A stretch of 64,000 nt of DNA from Limnanthes douglasii subsp. nivea (taxonomy: Eukaryota > Streptophyta > Magnoliopsida > Brassicales > Limnanthaceae): the NCBI GenBank assembly GCA_036936605.1, contig JAUPFV010000003.1:145794997-145858996 (forward strand). Reading direction: 5' to 3'. The notes below the pieces were generated by a model. It did no database searches, was not told the DNA's origin, and was given only the letters and a program-made list of their open reading frames with translations. The translations under genes were made by a program, and so were the position numbers. Shown in pieces: positions 37,905 through 50,014 of this stretch (positions are counted from its first letter, which is position 1; each line of letters starts with the position of its first letter).

Positions 37905-38407
37905 AGTATTAACTATCTTTAAATTTTGTGTAATCGAACCAAAGTCCTTGGATGGCCAAGGCATTTTTTGTAATTGTGTCCGGCTCCTGTTTGGATAAAC
38001 ATTTTCGTTTGAAAACTCAAAGTCCTTGGGTGGACAAGGCACTTCGTATGTTTTAATGGGTAGCTTTATTTCGCACAACTCTTGCATTCTTTCATAGTTT
38101 TTCAATTTTGGTGGCTAATGTTTAAACAGCCCTTAGTTATTTCATAAATATTCTAAAGTGAGAGTGTTTAAATTCTCCGATGAAAAATGTTTAAGTAGTC
38201 ATCACTCCTTCAATTTAATCCGGTCTGTTCGAATAAAAATTTCACAAGAAACTATTAAGTAAAAACACTCCGGATTTTTAAGAAGGCATCAAATTTTATA
38301 AAAAGCCCGGACACCTCATTAAAACCTCCCCGCGCCACCAGGGTAGGAAAGAGTATGCCCCCAAATATTTACATGAAATTTTAAACAAGTAAATATTTAC
38401 ATAATTT

Positions 38408-38545
38408 CTATTCCAAGTACAACCGGAGGTGTTCAATATCCCAGGGGTGATTCAAAATCATTCCATCTTTGTCTTGGATCCGGTATGTCTCAGGCTTAAG
38501 CTTTTCAATGACCACATAGGGTCCTTCCCAAGTTGGATCCAATTT
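38408..38545 (-). pseudogene. Integrase C-terminal fragment of the Tat-type element
   Basis: The minus strand reads KLDPTWEGPYVVIEKLKPET followed by YRIQDKDGM, NHPWDIEHLRLYLE and a TAG at 38408-38410. The GPY/F-type module with a following tyrosine-rich stretch is the usual end of Ty3/gypsy integrase. The frame upstream of 38545 is broken. Confidence 0.85.
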
Positions 38546-38779
38546 ACTGAACTGCTAACACCAATGGCCTCTCGCCCTTGCATGGACTCCCGATATCGAT
38601 CCATGCAGTTCCACCCCCTATCTCCATCCCCTCTCGCAGTACCCCCACAAAATTCCTTCTAGTTTGGCCATCTTGGTGGACATGATCATGAAAATATTCC
38701 TCTCTCGATTGCATTTCATTCTCCTGTCACCGACATGCAAATCGGTGAGGATAAAGATCTTTCTGAGTAAAAATCTAGT

Positions 38780-40005
38780 CTCCTTTCCTTAAAGGATGAC
38801 CGTTAATAATGTTATTTTTAGATTTCGAATTTTGAATTCTGAATTTTTAATTTTGAATTTATCATAAACAAAAAGAATACATACTTATCCTTAGATTTCT
38901 TATTATTACATATTCGATATGTAACCCTTTTTAGTGGGAATGAGTTGGTGTGTGGCTATGTCTCAATTCTCACAATTTTTCTGTTGAATCTCTTTTTCTT
39001 GTTTGATCTTTTGTGGGAGACCTTTGTCAGTGTTTTACGGATGGAAATCACTGGATCTAGGTTTTGATCAACAACAACAATGGGCATGAGTATGGGCACG
39101 GGCATGGTGATCCTAGAGAATTTCAAAACAATTTTCTTTCTTTTACGTTCAAATCCTGTTTGATCGCCGGGTGGAGGATCAACGAGGGAAATTTTTGAAA
39201 ATTGAACCAGAGATGGTGGGGAATAGAGAAATAAATCATGGTGAGGGTGAGGGTGTGCGTGGGAGTGAGGGTGAAAAAAGAAATAACATTAGACCTAAGA
39301 TAATGACTAATGGATAAGTTGATACTTGATACTTGATAATAGATAATAGATAATATATACAGTTTATGAGAGTCTCGATAGTACTACTATGCTTAACCTG
39401 TCGACGTCTTACTCTTCAGTTACATTCAAATATTTCTTCTTTTATTTATTTATTTATTCAAACCTTTCAATTTCCCGTTTTTAGCTTGCCTTTTTAAATT
39501 AAAACATTTCTCTCTTCGTTATATATCTATCCAAATAACATTTATACAAATACCATTAAGTATAAATTTTATGTTTTAAATCATTTGTTATTTTATTAGT
39601 TTATTTATATTTTATATAGTGTTATTAAAGTATCGTTCTACTTATTTATATAAAAAAGCAATTAACTATGTCAAATCTCTATTACTACTTTTAACAATCA
39701 TAAATTTATAAACAAAATTATTATTTTACCATATGAATATATCATGCAAGTTCTTTTAAAAATTCAAATTTTAAAAAAATGTATTGATATTCTTTAATTA
39801 TTATTTTTATATGATAACACTAAATTTTAAACGAAAAGATAATATATATATATATATATATATATAAAATAAGTATGAGCAAGTAAATAGAAAAATACAG
39901 ACTAATTAAAAATATCTTAAAATTAAAAACTCCTAAATAACTATGTCGTTTTTTAGTTTCATTTGATCTCAATTCTTTCGAAAACTCCTAAAGATATTAT
40001 AGATT
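38780..40005. other. AT-rich spacer between the Tat fragment and copy B
   Basis: No gene is seen. It holds a GGTGAG-rich run (39239-39275), GGGCATGAGTATGGGCACGG-type G-rich sequence near 39080, and an (AT)n microsatellite at 39842-39868. Confidence 0.5.
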
Positions 40006-41663
40006 ACGTTTTTATTTGAATTATATCTCACAAACCTTAAATCCTCAAAGAATTCTATAGTTTTTGTCTTAAAAATTGTATGCTTACTCATATAGGAGAA
40101 CTTGTAACCTCCTGAGTGGTCTCAATAACCTATGAAGTGGCAATTTATTGTTTTGAATTTTAGCTTATGCTCGTTTGGACAATAAGATTTGCTTCAGTAT
40201 GGCATCCTGAAATGTATAACTTTTTTAATCTAGTTTTTTTTTCCAATAAACAACTTATACGGTGTTTTAACAATTATTTTATTAGATACTTTGTTAAGAA
40301 CATATTATACACTTAATTGTTTCTCTTCGGAGAGAAACTCCTACAGATGTATGAGCTATCATACTACTAACCATTTCATGTAATATACGATTTCATATCT
40401 CAAATACTTTATTGTTATGGGCAAACGCAATATGATGTATCGAGAAAAAATCTCATGTTCCTCTAGGTATGTCATGTTATTCAATGAACCTATTATAACG
40501 ACAATAGTATTCACCCTCACGGTCAGACTAACTATTTTAATTAATTTACCAAGTTGTAACTCACAAACGACCTTACGGAACTTGAACATGTCAATATATT
40601 CACATTTTTATGAAACATACAGATGTATTGTATCTTGAATAATTGCCTATAAATGAGATGAAGTAAATCTTGTAATTTAATAAAAAATGTAAGTAATGGA
40701 TCAAATATAACTCTATGAAATTTATCTAAGATTTTTGTTGTGTAATAAGCATCACATTTTTTGTGTTTGGTCTAATTTTATTTTGATACGTCCAACATAT
40801 TTTTTAAAATTGGTGTAATCAAAATTACTTAAAGACCATCAATAATAAGTGTGTCAATTATAACATGACTCAAAATCTTATGCCAAAGATATGTTGAGTT
40901 TTGAAAATTTAGTTTGTGTGAAACATTCATGTAAAGATTATAATTTACAACATTATGTGACATGTATAAATTATGATTATTATCAAAGACACGTATTCCA
41001 ACAAATTGATTGTCATACAATAGATGAAATTATTTGTTGCAAAAGTACAATTGTAACTATGGTTGTTCGAATATAACACATGTTTAGTAGTTAAAACCAA
41101 ATTAAAACTTCAAATGGCCTATACAAGGCATAAAAACCCATCATCCATAAATATTGAGATCTTAACATCACTGAGACTGTTGTTTTAAAATGTGTACTTT
41201 AAGGATACACAAACATGAGTAAGACTATTTTATCAACCCATGATGTACTTTTTTTACACTAAAACTATATTAAATTTTTTAAAATACCATATATCTAAAT
41301 TTATTTTCTTAGTCATTCATGCTTTTATAGTAAAAATAAACCTTAGCTTTACTCGTATTCGACGCCTTTTAGGGTCACCATCATGAGAGCTAGATATAGA
41401 AACTTTATGTTGTGCAACTATACTAGAGTTCTCGTAACTTGTGTTCTTCTAACTATTTTGAGATGCAATGATCATGTTAGCCTATTTGCTCATTTACGTA
41501 TATTATTTATTTTTATTTTTGCACAATGTTGGAGATGAGGTTACTGATGTTACATTTCATCACATGACAATCGCAGGTCGTCTAAAAATATTGAATCTTG
41601 GGGGAAGCAACATGAATAAGTAAAATACAACAATGGGCTCTGGAAGCTCAAAATTAAGTACAT

Positions 41664-41897
41664 TTAGCTCGTGTATGGAGAGATCATCTCCCTGATATGT
41701 TTTCGTACTTTGCTTTTCCCTTTGCATTTTATGGAGAAATTTTTTCCTATCAAACCTTTAATTTCAACATGTGGAGGCTTAACAAATTTATTCTCAAGGT
41801 GGGCTAACAGATCATTAACATACTGCATCTTAGCAAATAATAAACTTAAGAGCACATGTGGGACTCGTTTCTGAAATATAACGATCATACCTCTCAA
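41664..41897 (-). other. Small open frame in copy B, unassigned
   Basis: Seventy-seven codons (FAKMQYVNDLLAHLENKFVK... KCKGKSKVRKH) upstream of the copia gag-pre-integrase remnant. It may be decayed copia gag or protease sequence. The equivalent in copy A (about 28740-28990) is not open. I do not recognise a motif. Confidence 0.3.
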
Positions 41898-42950
41898 AAA
41901 CTATTTTTCTTCTTCTCCATGAGTGCTCTTATTATGTAAAACTGAAAGGGTTTTCTTCCATGGTCTAATAATTTATGTCATTGAGTTCCAATATAATCTT
42001 GATTTCACAGTTTTACTCTTTATATTCCCCCATCAAAAATTAACGTCAAAAGTCTTTCTTAGTTTGTTATTTAAAAGTTAATAGAGAAAGACAAACAAAA
42101 CACTAAATTAATGAAACAAAATTTGTTAAAACACAAAAATTTATGCTTGAGTCAATAAATATAAAAAAGTAATTAATTAAATGTATGGTTAAATTGAAGA
42201 TATTTTCAATTAATAATTAAATAAAAATTATTTTATATTTTCATTATACATATATAAAAATAATCTATATTTTATTTTCCATATCACTCATAATATGAAA
42301 ATCGTATTTATTTGGGTTACTAATTTAAAAAGTTATCTAAAAGTAATATCAATTTTGACAAAAAAATATAAGTTCTAAGACATAAAATGTTATAATATAA
42401 TTCCAAAAGATAAATTTGTGGTAACAAGATAAATTATAATTCAAAAGAAACTAATGTATTTTTGAATTCTACTGAACAAGCTTCAATTTAAAATCATGAG
42501 TGAATATTAAAAAATAAATTTATATTTTATTGTTTAAAAAGTTAAATTATATCAAAATTATAAACTAAAATGAACATATTATATTTTGCAAGCCTTCAAA
42601 TTGTACGAGTTCTTTAAGATACATAAAGTGGTTCGGATACTAATTGTAAATTTTAAATAGATTTCATTCATCAATCCTAACTTGAGCATAAAACACTTAT
42701 TGTCTTAAATAAACCAAACTAATCAAATAATATTTTGCGGATTACTTGAATTTGTCTTTTCACTGATGTGTTGCGGTTCTGATTGTGAAAATTATGAATT
42801 TTCAAAGGTTCCACGAGCAGCCGTATTAGGAAATAATTATTGAAAGATGAATAAGTCTCTAGGTTTCTTGATGAGCTGAAGAACTAAACATAATATTTTA
42901 AATTAAACTTATATATTTTATAAAAATGAAAAAAACACTTATATTGTTTC

Positions 42951-43224
42951 TGTTAACATGCACATGTTCTACGTAGCATCTCAGAGAAATAGCCGCCAGG
43001 AAGCGGCTAGGGTTTTGTGTTTATTAGAGAATCTTTTTTTTTATAATGCAAACCCAAGTAAGGCTCTCACTATATAGAGAACATAGAGGCCTATACAAGG
43101 AAACTTAATACACTGAATATTCTAACACATTATAATATCAAAACATGCTAATGTCAGTAACACAATTCCCTCCATCACCTTCATAGTCACTCTCTTCATT
43201 TCTTGTGCACTGAATATTCTAACA
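42951..43224 (-). repeat. 3' LTR of the copia element
   Basis: It starts TGTTAACATGCACATG and ends TATTCTAACA in plus orientation. A purine run, TTGAGGGGAG on the minus strand, lies just inside at 43225-43234 as polypurine tract. Confidence 0.92.
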
Positions 43225-43233
43225 CTCCCCTCA

Positions 43234-46200
43234 AGTTGTGTAGTGGGATCACCAATACCCAACTTGGATAAAACTGATTTGAATGTTCTTGCAGTAACCG
43301 CTTTTGTCAGGATGTCTGCCAGTTGGTCTTCGGATCTAACAAATGAAAGTTCGACTGTCCCATCTTCAATCTTTTCTTTTATGAAGTGCCTATCTATTTC
43401 AACGTGCTTTGTTCTATCGTGCTGTACCGGGTTCTCTGAAATCTTAATCGCCGCTTTATTATCGCACATTAACTGAGTTGGACCCTTCACGGGGAATCTG
43501 ATTTCTTTCATTATCTTCTTTAACCAAAGTATCTCAGTAATCCCCTTAATGATTCCTCTAAATTCTGATTCAGCACTTGACAGTGAAACTACTTTCTGTT
43601 TCTTACTCCTCCAAGTCACCAAGTTACCTCCAAGAAGAGTAAAGTAGCCAGCAATTGATCGCATGTCGTTAGGATTCCCTCCCCAATCAGCATCTGTGAA
43701 TACTTCAACATCAAGGTGTCCACTTTTCTTAAAAATTATGCCTCTTCGTGGTGTGCCTTTGAGATATCGAATAATCCTCATTACTGCATCCATATGGTGT
43801 TCCTGAGGATGATGCATGAACTGGTTAACTACTCCCACCGCGTATGCAATGTCGGGTCGAGTGTGAGCCAGGTAAATCAATTTTCCCACCAACCTTTGGT
43901 ACCTTTCTTTACTCGATGATATGGCCCCTTCAATTATCTTTAGTTTGTGATTCACAACCATAGGAGTGTCATTTGGTTTGCAATCCACCATGCCAATTTC
44001 AGCTAATAAATCCAATATATATTTCCGTTGGGAAATATAAATCCCTCATTTTGACCTAAGAACCTCGATTCCTAGGAAATACTTCAATCATCCAAGGTCT
44101 TTCATTTCGAACTCCTTGAAAAGATTTTTCCTAAGAGATCTAATTTTTTCTTCGTCATTCCCCGTTATAATCATATCGTTGACATATATTATAAGACAAG
44201 TGACTAATTCTCCTTTTTTTTGTAAAACAAGATATGATCCCCATTACTCTGTTTGTAGCTATACTACTTCATTGCCATTGTAAACCTCCCAAACCAAGCA
44301 CGAGGAGACTGTTTGAGCCCATATAATGCCTTTTTCAGTTTACATACCTCATTTTCTTGAAAACCATCAGAGAACCCTAGTGGGGGTTCCATATATACCT
44401 CTTCTTCCAAGTCTCCATGTAAGAAAGCATTCTTTACATCAAATCGATGAAGAGGCCAATCTTTATTCGCGGCTATTGAAAGTAAAACTCTGATAGTGTC
44501 AATCTTTGCAACCGGAGAGAACGTTTCAGAGTAGTCTATACCATATGTTTGTGTATATCCTTTGGCAACCAATCTTGCCTTGTGTCGCTCAATGGTGCCA
44601 TCAGATTTATATTTTATATTAAACACCCATCTACACCCGACTGCTTTCTTCCCTTGTGGTAACAAACAATTCTCCCATGTACCATTCCTTTTTAGAGCTT
44701 CCGTTTCGATATTCATTTCCGCATGCCATTCAATCATCTTTTTAGCTTTTTGAGCTGTTTTATGGATTTATTCAGAGAGAATAGTAGCTGAAAACGCCTT
44801 TGCAATCTTCGTCATTCCTTTCCTGTCCGTTTTTACCGGATATGTAGAAGTACGAGGAACGTGTTCCAGTGAATACCGGTCAGGAGGAACCCCTCTATTT
44901 TTTCTTGGGGGAAGAACCAGAGTTTGAGTTTTAACAAATGAACTTCCTAAAATGTCATGATCAATAGCATTTTGTGAGTTATGACATTGCAAATTATTTA
45001 CCTCTTGATGGATATTTTCTTCGGCTGAAACGCTGGTAGTATCCATGGAATTTGTTTTTTGTTGGACATTGTCTTCAGGAGAATCATTGGTGGTAAGAAC
45101 TGCCTCGTCAGTCTCCTTTATGTTGGAAGAGGCGTGTTCGGTGACGCCATCTACCGACTCTGTCGGCACAACCAGTCGAGTGATTCACTTACTTTCTCCC
45201 CCTGAGCACGAGATTTGTGGTTAAAAAAATAATCGGATTCTAAGAAGTCACTATCCATGGTGACATGGATTCGATGAGTAACCGGATTGTAACACCGATA
45301 TCCCATTTGATGAACATCGTATCCAACGAATACACACTTTTCAGCACAAGGATTAAGTTTGTTTCGACTAGTTTTAGGGATATGAACAAACACCGAACAA
45401 CCAAAGACACGAGGTGGTAAGGTCATAACAGATGGAATTGTAACTTGGGTGACAAGCACTTGTAATGGAGTTTTATTTCCTAGACATCGGGTTGGTAGAC
45501 GATTTACAAGATACATAGCTGTAGCAAGAGCTTCTGGCCAAAGAGAATGAGGAACTCTAGATTCAATCATAATAGCACGGGTTTTTCCAAGTAAAGTACG
45601 ATTTTTTCGTTCTGAAGTACCGTTTTGTTGAGGTGTGTTTGGACAAGTGGTTTGATGGATAAGACCATTTGTTTTGAAAAAAATATGCATTGTTTGGTTG
45701 ACAAACTCTGTTCCATAATCAGAACGGAGAATCTGTATTTTTTTTTTAAATTGAGTCAAAATCATTTTGTAAAAACAAACAAATATTTATGGTACTTCCG
45801 ATTTATGTTTCATGAAGTATATCCAAGTCATTCTTGAGAAATCATCAACAAATAAAACAAAGTATCTTATTTGATTGTTAGTGGAATTTGGTGCTGGACC
45901 CCAAACATCAGAATTGATTAGTGAAAAAGCATAATTAACTCTAGTATTACTTTGATTAAATGAGACCCTACGATTTTTTGCTAGAATTCAGGTTTCACAT
46001 TTCTCATGAATGGAATTATTTAGAAAAAGACTAGGAAACAAACTCTTAAGATAGCTAAAGTATGGATGACCAAGTCGTCGGTGCCATAACCAAAGTTGTC
46101 TTTCGGTTGTTCCGTGAGCAAGCATGGCATGTCCCTTATGAACTACCTCATCAACATAATAAAGACCTCCTTGTTTAGTACCACGCCCAATGATCTCCTC

Positions 46201-46767
46201 CGTACAAATATCCTGTAAAATGCAAAAAAATGGATACATAAGAACCACACAGTTGAGTTGTTTTGTCACTTGACTAACAGATAATAACTTTAAGGATAGT
46301 GAAGGAATGTAGAGGCAGTTTTTAATTTCTATTTTTTCCGAAAAAATAATTGAACCTCCCCCTTTGACTTCACAAATTTCTCTACTAGCAGTCTCAATAT
46401 GGGATTTCTTTGGAGATGACATGTCACCAAAGTCTTTAGGATCATAAGACATGGTGTCTGTAGCCCCGCAATCAAAGATCCAATTTATTGATTTCTCAAA
46501 CCTTTTACCTTTAAGTTTTTCATAGGAGTTCGCCGCCATTCCTCCAAAACCGGTACCACTTCCTTGCTCATTTTTAGTCGGATCTTCACCGTCACTTGTA
46601 GACGAAGCCCGTTTGACATTAGATCTGAAACGTTGGTTATTTTTCTCCTTATGACCGTCCTCCCACCATTCTGGATAGCCAACCAGCTGGAAACATGTCT
46701 CTTTAGTGTGTTTCTTCATCCCACAATGAGTGCAATACAACTTGGATTTATCTTCTTTCTCTTTGGA
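43234..46767 (-). pseudogene. copia pol: zinc knuckle, protease, integrase, RT, RNase H (broken)
   Basis: Open parts: 46740-45988 with the zinc knuckle CTHCGMKKHTKETC, a protease with WIFDCGATDTMS (usual form DSGATDH) and gag-pre-integrase WLWHRRLGHPYFSYLKSL; 45765-45151 integrase with HQTTCPNTPQQNGTSERKNR; 45169-44768 the Ser/Thr-rich linker; 44737-44264 RT with [19 protein letters not shown] and [15 protein letters not shown]; 44015-43234 RT end and RNase H with FTDADWGGNPNDMRSIAG and CDNKAAIKISENPVQHDRTK. The RT active site at 44175-44186 reads YVND where copia has YVDD. Nonsense codons lie near 45985, 45800, 44765, 44262, 44060 and 44030. The last open frame runs past the polypurine tract into the LTR. 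Confidence 0.88.
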
Positions 46768-47562
46768 TCAGAATTTAAACCTCCGTGTAGAATCTTTAGC
46801 AGCCAAACCCATTCCAATTTCAATCGAGTCACTATCAGAAGAACTTGATTTTAGTATATTAAGCCTGGCCACTTCCCTTCGTATTGTAGCATATGTTGTT
46901 TCCACGAAAGGAAGAGGATCCTTTTTCAGGATATCTCTCTTGACTGGTTCCAGCTTGTCATTAATCATCATTAGCAGTTGATAGAGTCTTTGTTCTTGAG
47001 TCTTCTTATTGTAGATCTGAATGTCTTTTGGGTCTTTCATAGGGTTTGGATCTCGCCTATCTATAGACATCCAGATGTTCTGCAGTTTGTTCCACAAGTC
47101 TTCTAGTGTATCGGACCCTTGCCTTAATGAATTAGCCCTCTTATGAAAGTCAAACACCTGTAACGAATCTGTACCAGAACTGTATGTGGTGGCTAACCCA
47201 TCCCAGAGGGCTTTTGCAGTGGGATATTGCGAGACATTATTCACCAAGCTGGATTCAAGATTCTGGATAATCCATGTGAAAATACATTGATCATCTTGTT
47301 CCCACCTTGTATATGTTTTGTCAGTTTTGGATGGAGGTGTCGGATCCCCTGTAATGTGAGAACCTCTCCCCCATCCTCCAATTGCTTTCTTCATCAGGTT
47401 TGCCCATAGGACATAGTTTTCACCACCGAGTTTTATCCTTAGGGATAAATTCTCGGGGTTAGTTGTTTGTTGTTGTGTTCCGATACCATTTCTCAGAATG
47501 GCAGCAATCTGCATTATTAATTCATCAGGGATTTGACTGACCACGACTTCATTGCCATCCAT
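46768..47562 (-). CDS. copia gag N-terminal part
   Basis: 264 codons starting MDGNEVVVSQIPDELIM. The capsid-type section has LGGENYVLWANLMKKAIGG, QDDQCIFTWIIQNLESSLVN and LWDGLATTYSSGTDSLQVFD, typical of plant RE1-like copia gag. A TGA after STRRFKF ends the frame shortly before the zinc knuckle, which continues in frame on the other side (YCTHCGMKKHTKETC). The stop is thus a nonsense mutation inside gag-pol rather than a natural end. Confidence 0.85.
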   Translation of the reverse strand: MDGNEVVVSQIPDELIMQIAAILRNGIGTQQQTTNPENLSLRIKLGGENYVLWANLMKKAIGGWGRGSHITGDPTPPSKTDKTYTRWEQDDQCIFTWIIQNLESSLVNNVSQYPTAKALWDGLATTYSSGTDSLQVFDFHKRANSLRQGSDTLEDLWNKLQNIWMSIDRRDPNPMKDPKDIQIYNKKTQEQRLYQLLMMINDKLEPVKRDILKKDPLPFVETTYATIRREVARLNILKSSSSDSDSIEIGMGLAAKDSTRRFKF

Positions 47563-47600
47563 CTTTGTTGAGGATGTTCATAATCCCCAAAATCACACGT

Positions 47601-47612
47601 GCTCTGATACCA
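47601..47612 (-). other. Primer binding site (initiator tRNA-Met)
   Basis: TGGTATCAGAGC on the minus strand directly follows the 5' LTR end. Confidence 0.92.
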
Positions 47613-47889
47613 TGTTAACATGCACATGTTCTATGTAGCATCTCAGAGAAATAGCCGCCAGGAAGCGGCTAGGGTTTTGTGTTTATTAGAGAATCTTTTT
47701 TATTATTATAATGCAAACCCAAGTAAGGCTCTCAATATATAGAGAACTTAGAGGCCTATACAAGGAAACTTAATACACTGAATATTCTAACACATTATAA
47801 TATCAAAACATGCTAATGTCAGTAACACACTTCCCTCCATCACCTTCATAGTCACTCTCTTCGTTTCTTGTGCATTGAATATTCTAACA
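47613..47889 (-). repeat. 5' LTR of the copia element
   Basis: 277 bp, matching 42951-43224 at about 98%. The three extra bases lie in the T-run near 47700. Confidence 0.92.
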
Positions 47890-49158
47890 GTTTCCTTACG
47901 AGTAGAACTATGAAAAACCTTTATGTTATTAGGTTTGATGATTGAAAACCATATTTGTTTCAAGTTTGGAGTTTTGAATGACATTCATCTTTCTTCGTAT
48001 ATTTGAGCATTCTAGTGGATAATTTACATTATGACGACTACTTAAATGTTCATGTTGTAATGAAATGTGATACAACAATTCTATTTGGTATGAGATAACA
48101 ATTTTCAACATGATTCACATATGGACACTTCATATGTTTATTCTCTGGAATTGTATTAAAGACACTTATATATTACCAAATTAATATCTACTCGCGAGTA
48201 ATACATAAGAGAGTTTGGATGTTTGTGCCAAAGAACCTAGTTATATGCATAAGTTGATCTAAATGAATATTATGCACACATTTGTCTAAGGATGAGTAAA
48301 CGGATGCATGATGTCGTTGCTACATTGACACGCTACATACTCATGCATAACAGTACTGCATTGTTGAATAATTTTGACTAAATATATCACAACATAGGTG
48401 ATCCTGAACTAACATTGTTTCCCTTAAAAACTTGTTCTTCAAAAGTAATCTATAACGCGATGGTTAAATTTTTACATTAAGAATTAGGACAAGCCAACTC
48501 ATATGAATGCATGTTTATGCATAAAATCACTTCATACATTCCAAGATCCGCGTACTCAGTGATTTCAAGTTATCATCTTTTCATTCTAAAGATCATACAT
48601 TCATAACACAAATAAATACATCATAAAACCCATAAAGTTGGGGAAACATAAATGTAAATCATTTAATAATCAAAACACAGACACACATACATATATGTAT
48701 ATATATAATAAATTTACACCAACAAAAAAATATTTATTTTATGTACAATTGTAGGCAAATTTTGGGACAGATTTTATGAGAAATATATATGAGATTGGGT
48801 TCTGTGTTATAATATAAAAAATGAAACATGACACCCAAACAAAGGTAAAAAGTAAAACTATAACCCGTTTCATTCTTTATTTTTTATGATTTTTCCTAAT
48901 AGATCGGTTTAATTTAGAAGACATGGTTTAGAAAATGTTAATAAAATGTATATAATTATTATAACTTTTTATGGATATTAAAAATAATTTATTTAAATAT
49001 ATTTGAATTATCGTGTGATAATATTAATATATTAATCTATCGTGTAAATATTTTAAATTTTTTATAAACCCTATAATTTATATATATATATATATATAGT
49101 ATTAAATTTATGTTAAAAATGTTAGTTTTGGAGTTTTTACTACATTAGTTTAGTCAAA

Positions 49159-49161
49159 ATA

Positions 49162-49213
<52 letters not shown>
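49159..49213. repeat. (AAT)n microsatellite
   Basis: About 18 uninterrupted AAT units; copy A has no such run at the matching site. Confidence 0.95.
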
Positions 49214-49956
49214 TAATATATATTAATTGATTGTCTGAAATATTTCAAAATTTTGGTGTTAAAATTTAGATTTTTTTATTTGTTTATACATTAACATTAT
49301 TCTTCTAAAAATACCTGTCAATCTTACCCACTAACGAATTAAATTTCAAAATATATATTATTGAAACATAACTCAATTCAATATGACGCGGACTATTATA
49401 TTTTGTAAATATTTTACAGCACAAAACGCATATGATGGTTTTTATATACTATGATTTATAGCTTAAAATAAAATAAATAATTGGAAAATTTAAAAAAAAC
49501 TTTCAAAATAATTAAAATAAATATAAAAATATAGAGAGTTAAGTAAAATAATATTGACTAAAAACTCAATTTGTTCCAAAGTTTATGTTATCACACTTTG
49601 ATAATATATGTAAGAATATTCTAAATTGAAAATTTTCGTTATTTAGAGTATTCGATCTATTATAAAATGCAGTGTAATCAATAAAATGTAATCACTAATA
49701 TTATAGTTAATTATTTGATCCATTTATAATAATATAATATTATCATGAATCATATTACATAAATACAACTTGAAAAATATACAATGAGATAGTTATATTA
49801 CCCAACATTTAAATATGGTCGGTCGAAAACTCAACAACTTTCGAATACTTATGATAGATGTAAAACAATTTAAAAAATATAAAATATAAATATAACACAT
49901 AAGTTTTTTCAATTTTTTTTTTTATGTTTTTAAGATTTAAAGCTATATAGGTTAAG

Positions 49957-49962
<6 letters not shown>

Positions 49963-50008
<46 letters not shown>
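49963..50008. repeat. (TA)n microsatellite
   Basis: About 23 TA units; copy A (about 32365-32390) has only a short TATATATA stretch. Confidence 0.95.

Positions 50009-50014
<6 letters not shown>

Larger units (their letters stand above)
34160..38545 (-). mobile_element. Tat/Retand-type Ty3/gypsy element, 3' part only
   Basis: On the minus strand from right to left there is an integrase C-terminus (38545-38408), a spacer with a long ORF on the opposite strand (35103-37904), and then an LTR (34568-34160). This is the 3' half of the Tat/Retand arrangement in which an extra ORF lies antisense between pol and the 3' LTR (known for this lineage). The 5' half is missing; sequence identity to pol ends at about 38545-38770. 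The LTR joins copy A of the 7-kb repeat at 34159. Confidence 0.85.
42951..47889 (-). mobile_element. Nearly complete Ty1/copia element with LTRs, PBS and 5-bp target duplication
   Basis: The 4939-bp element is bounded by LTRs of 274 and 277 bp and flanked by GTTTC on both sides (42946-42950 and 47890-47894). The PBS abuts the right LTR, so the element reads on the minus strand: gag, protease, integrase, RT, RNase H. The LTRs differ by six substitutions and one small indel in about 274 bp (about 2%), so insertion is fairly recent and postdates the 7-kb duplication, since copy A has the empty site near 30095. Several stops, a frameshift near 45165 and an altered RT active site show it is no longer autonomous. 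Confidence 0.95.

Noticed and set aside
39060..39280. G-rich repeat-like stretch as a possible CRISPR-like or minisatellite array
   Set aside because: The units are short, irregular and without constant spacing; it is at most a simple GGTGAG-type run.
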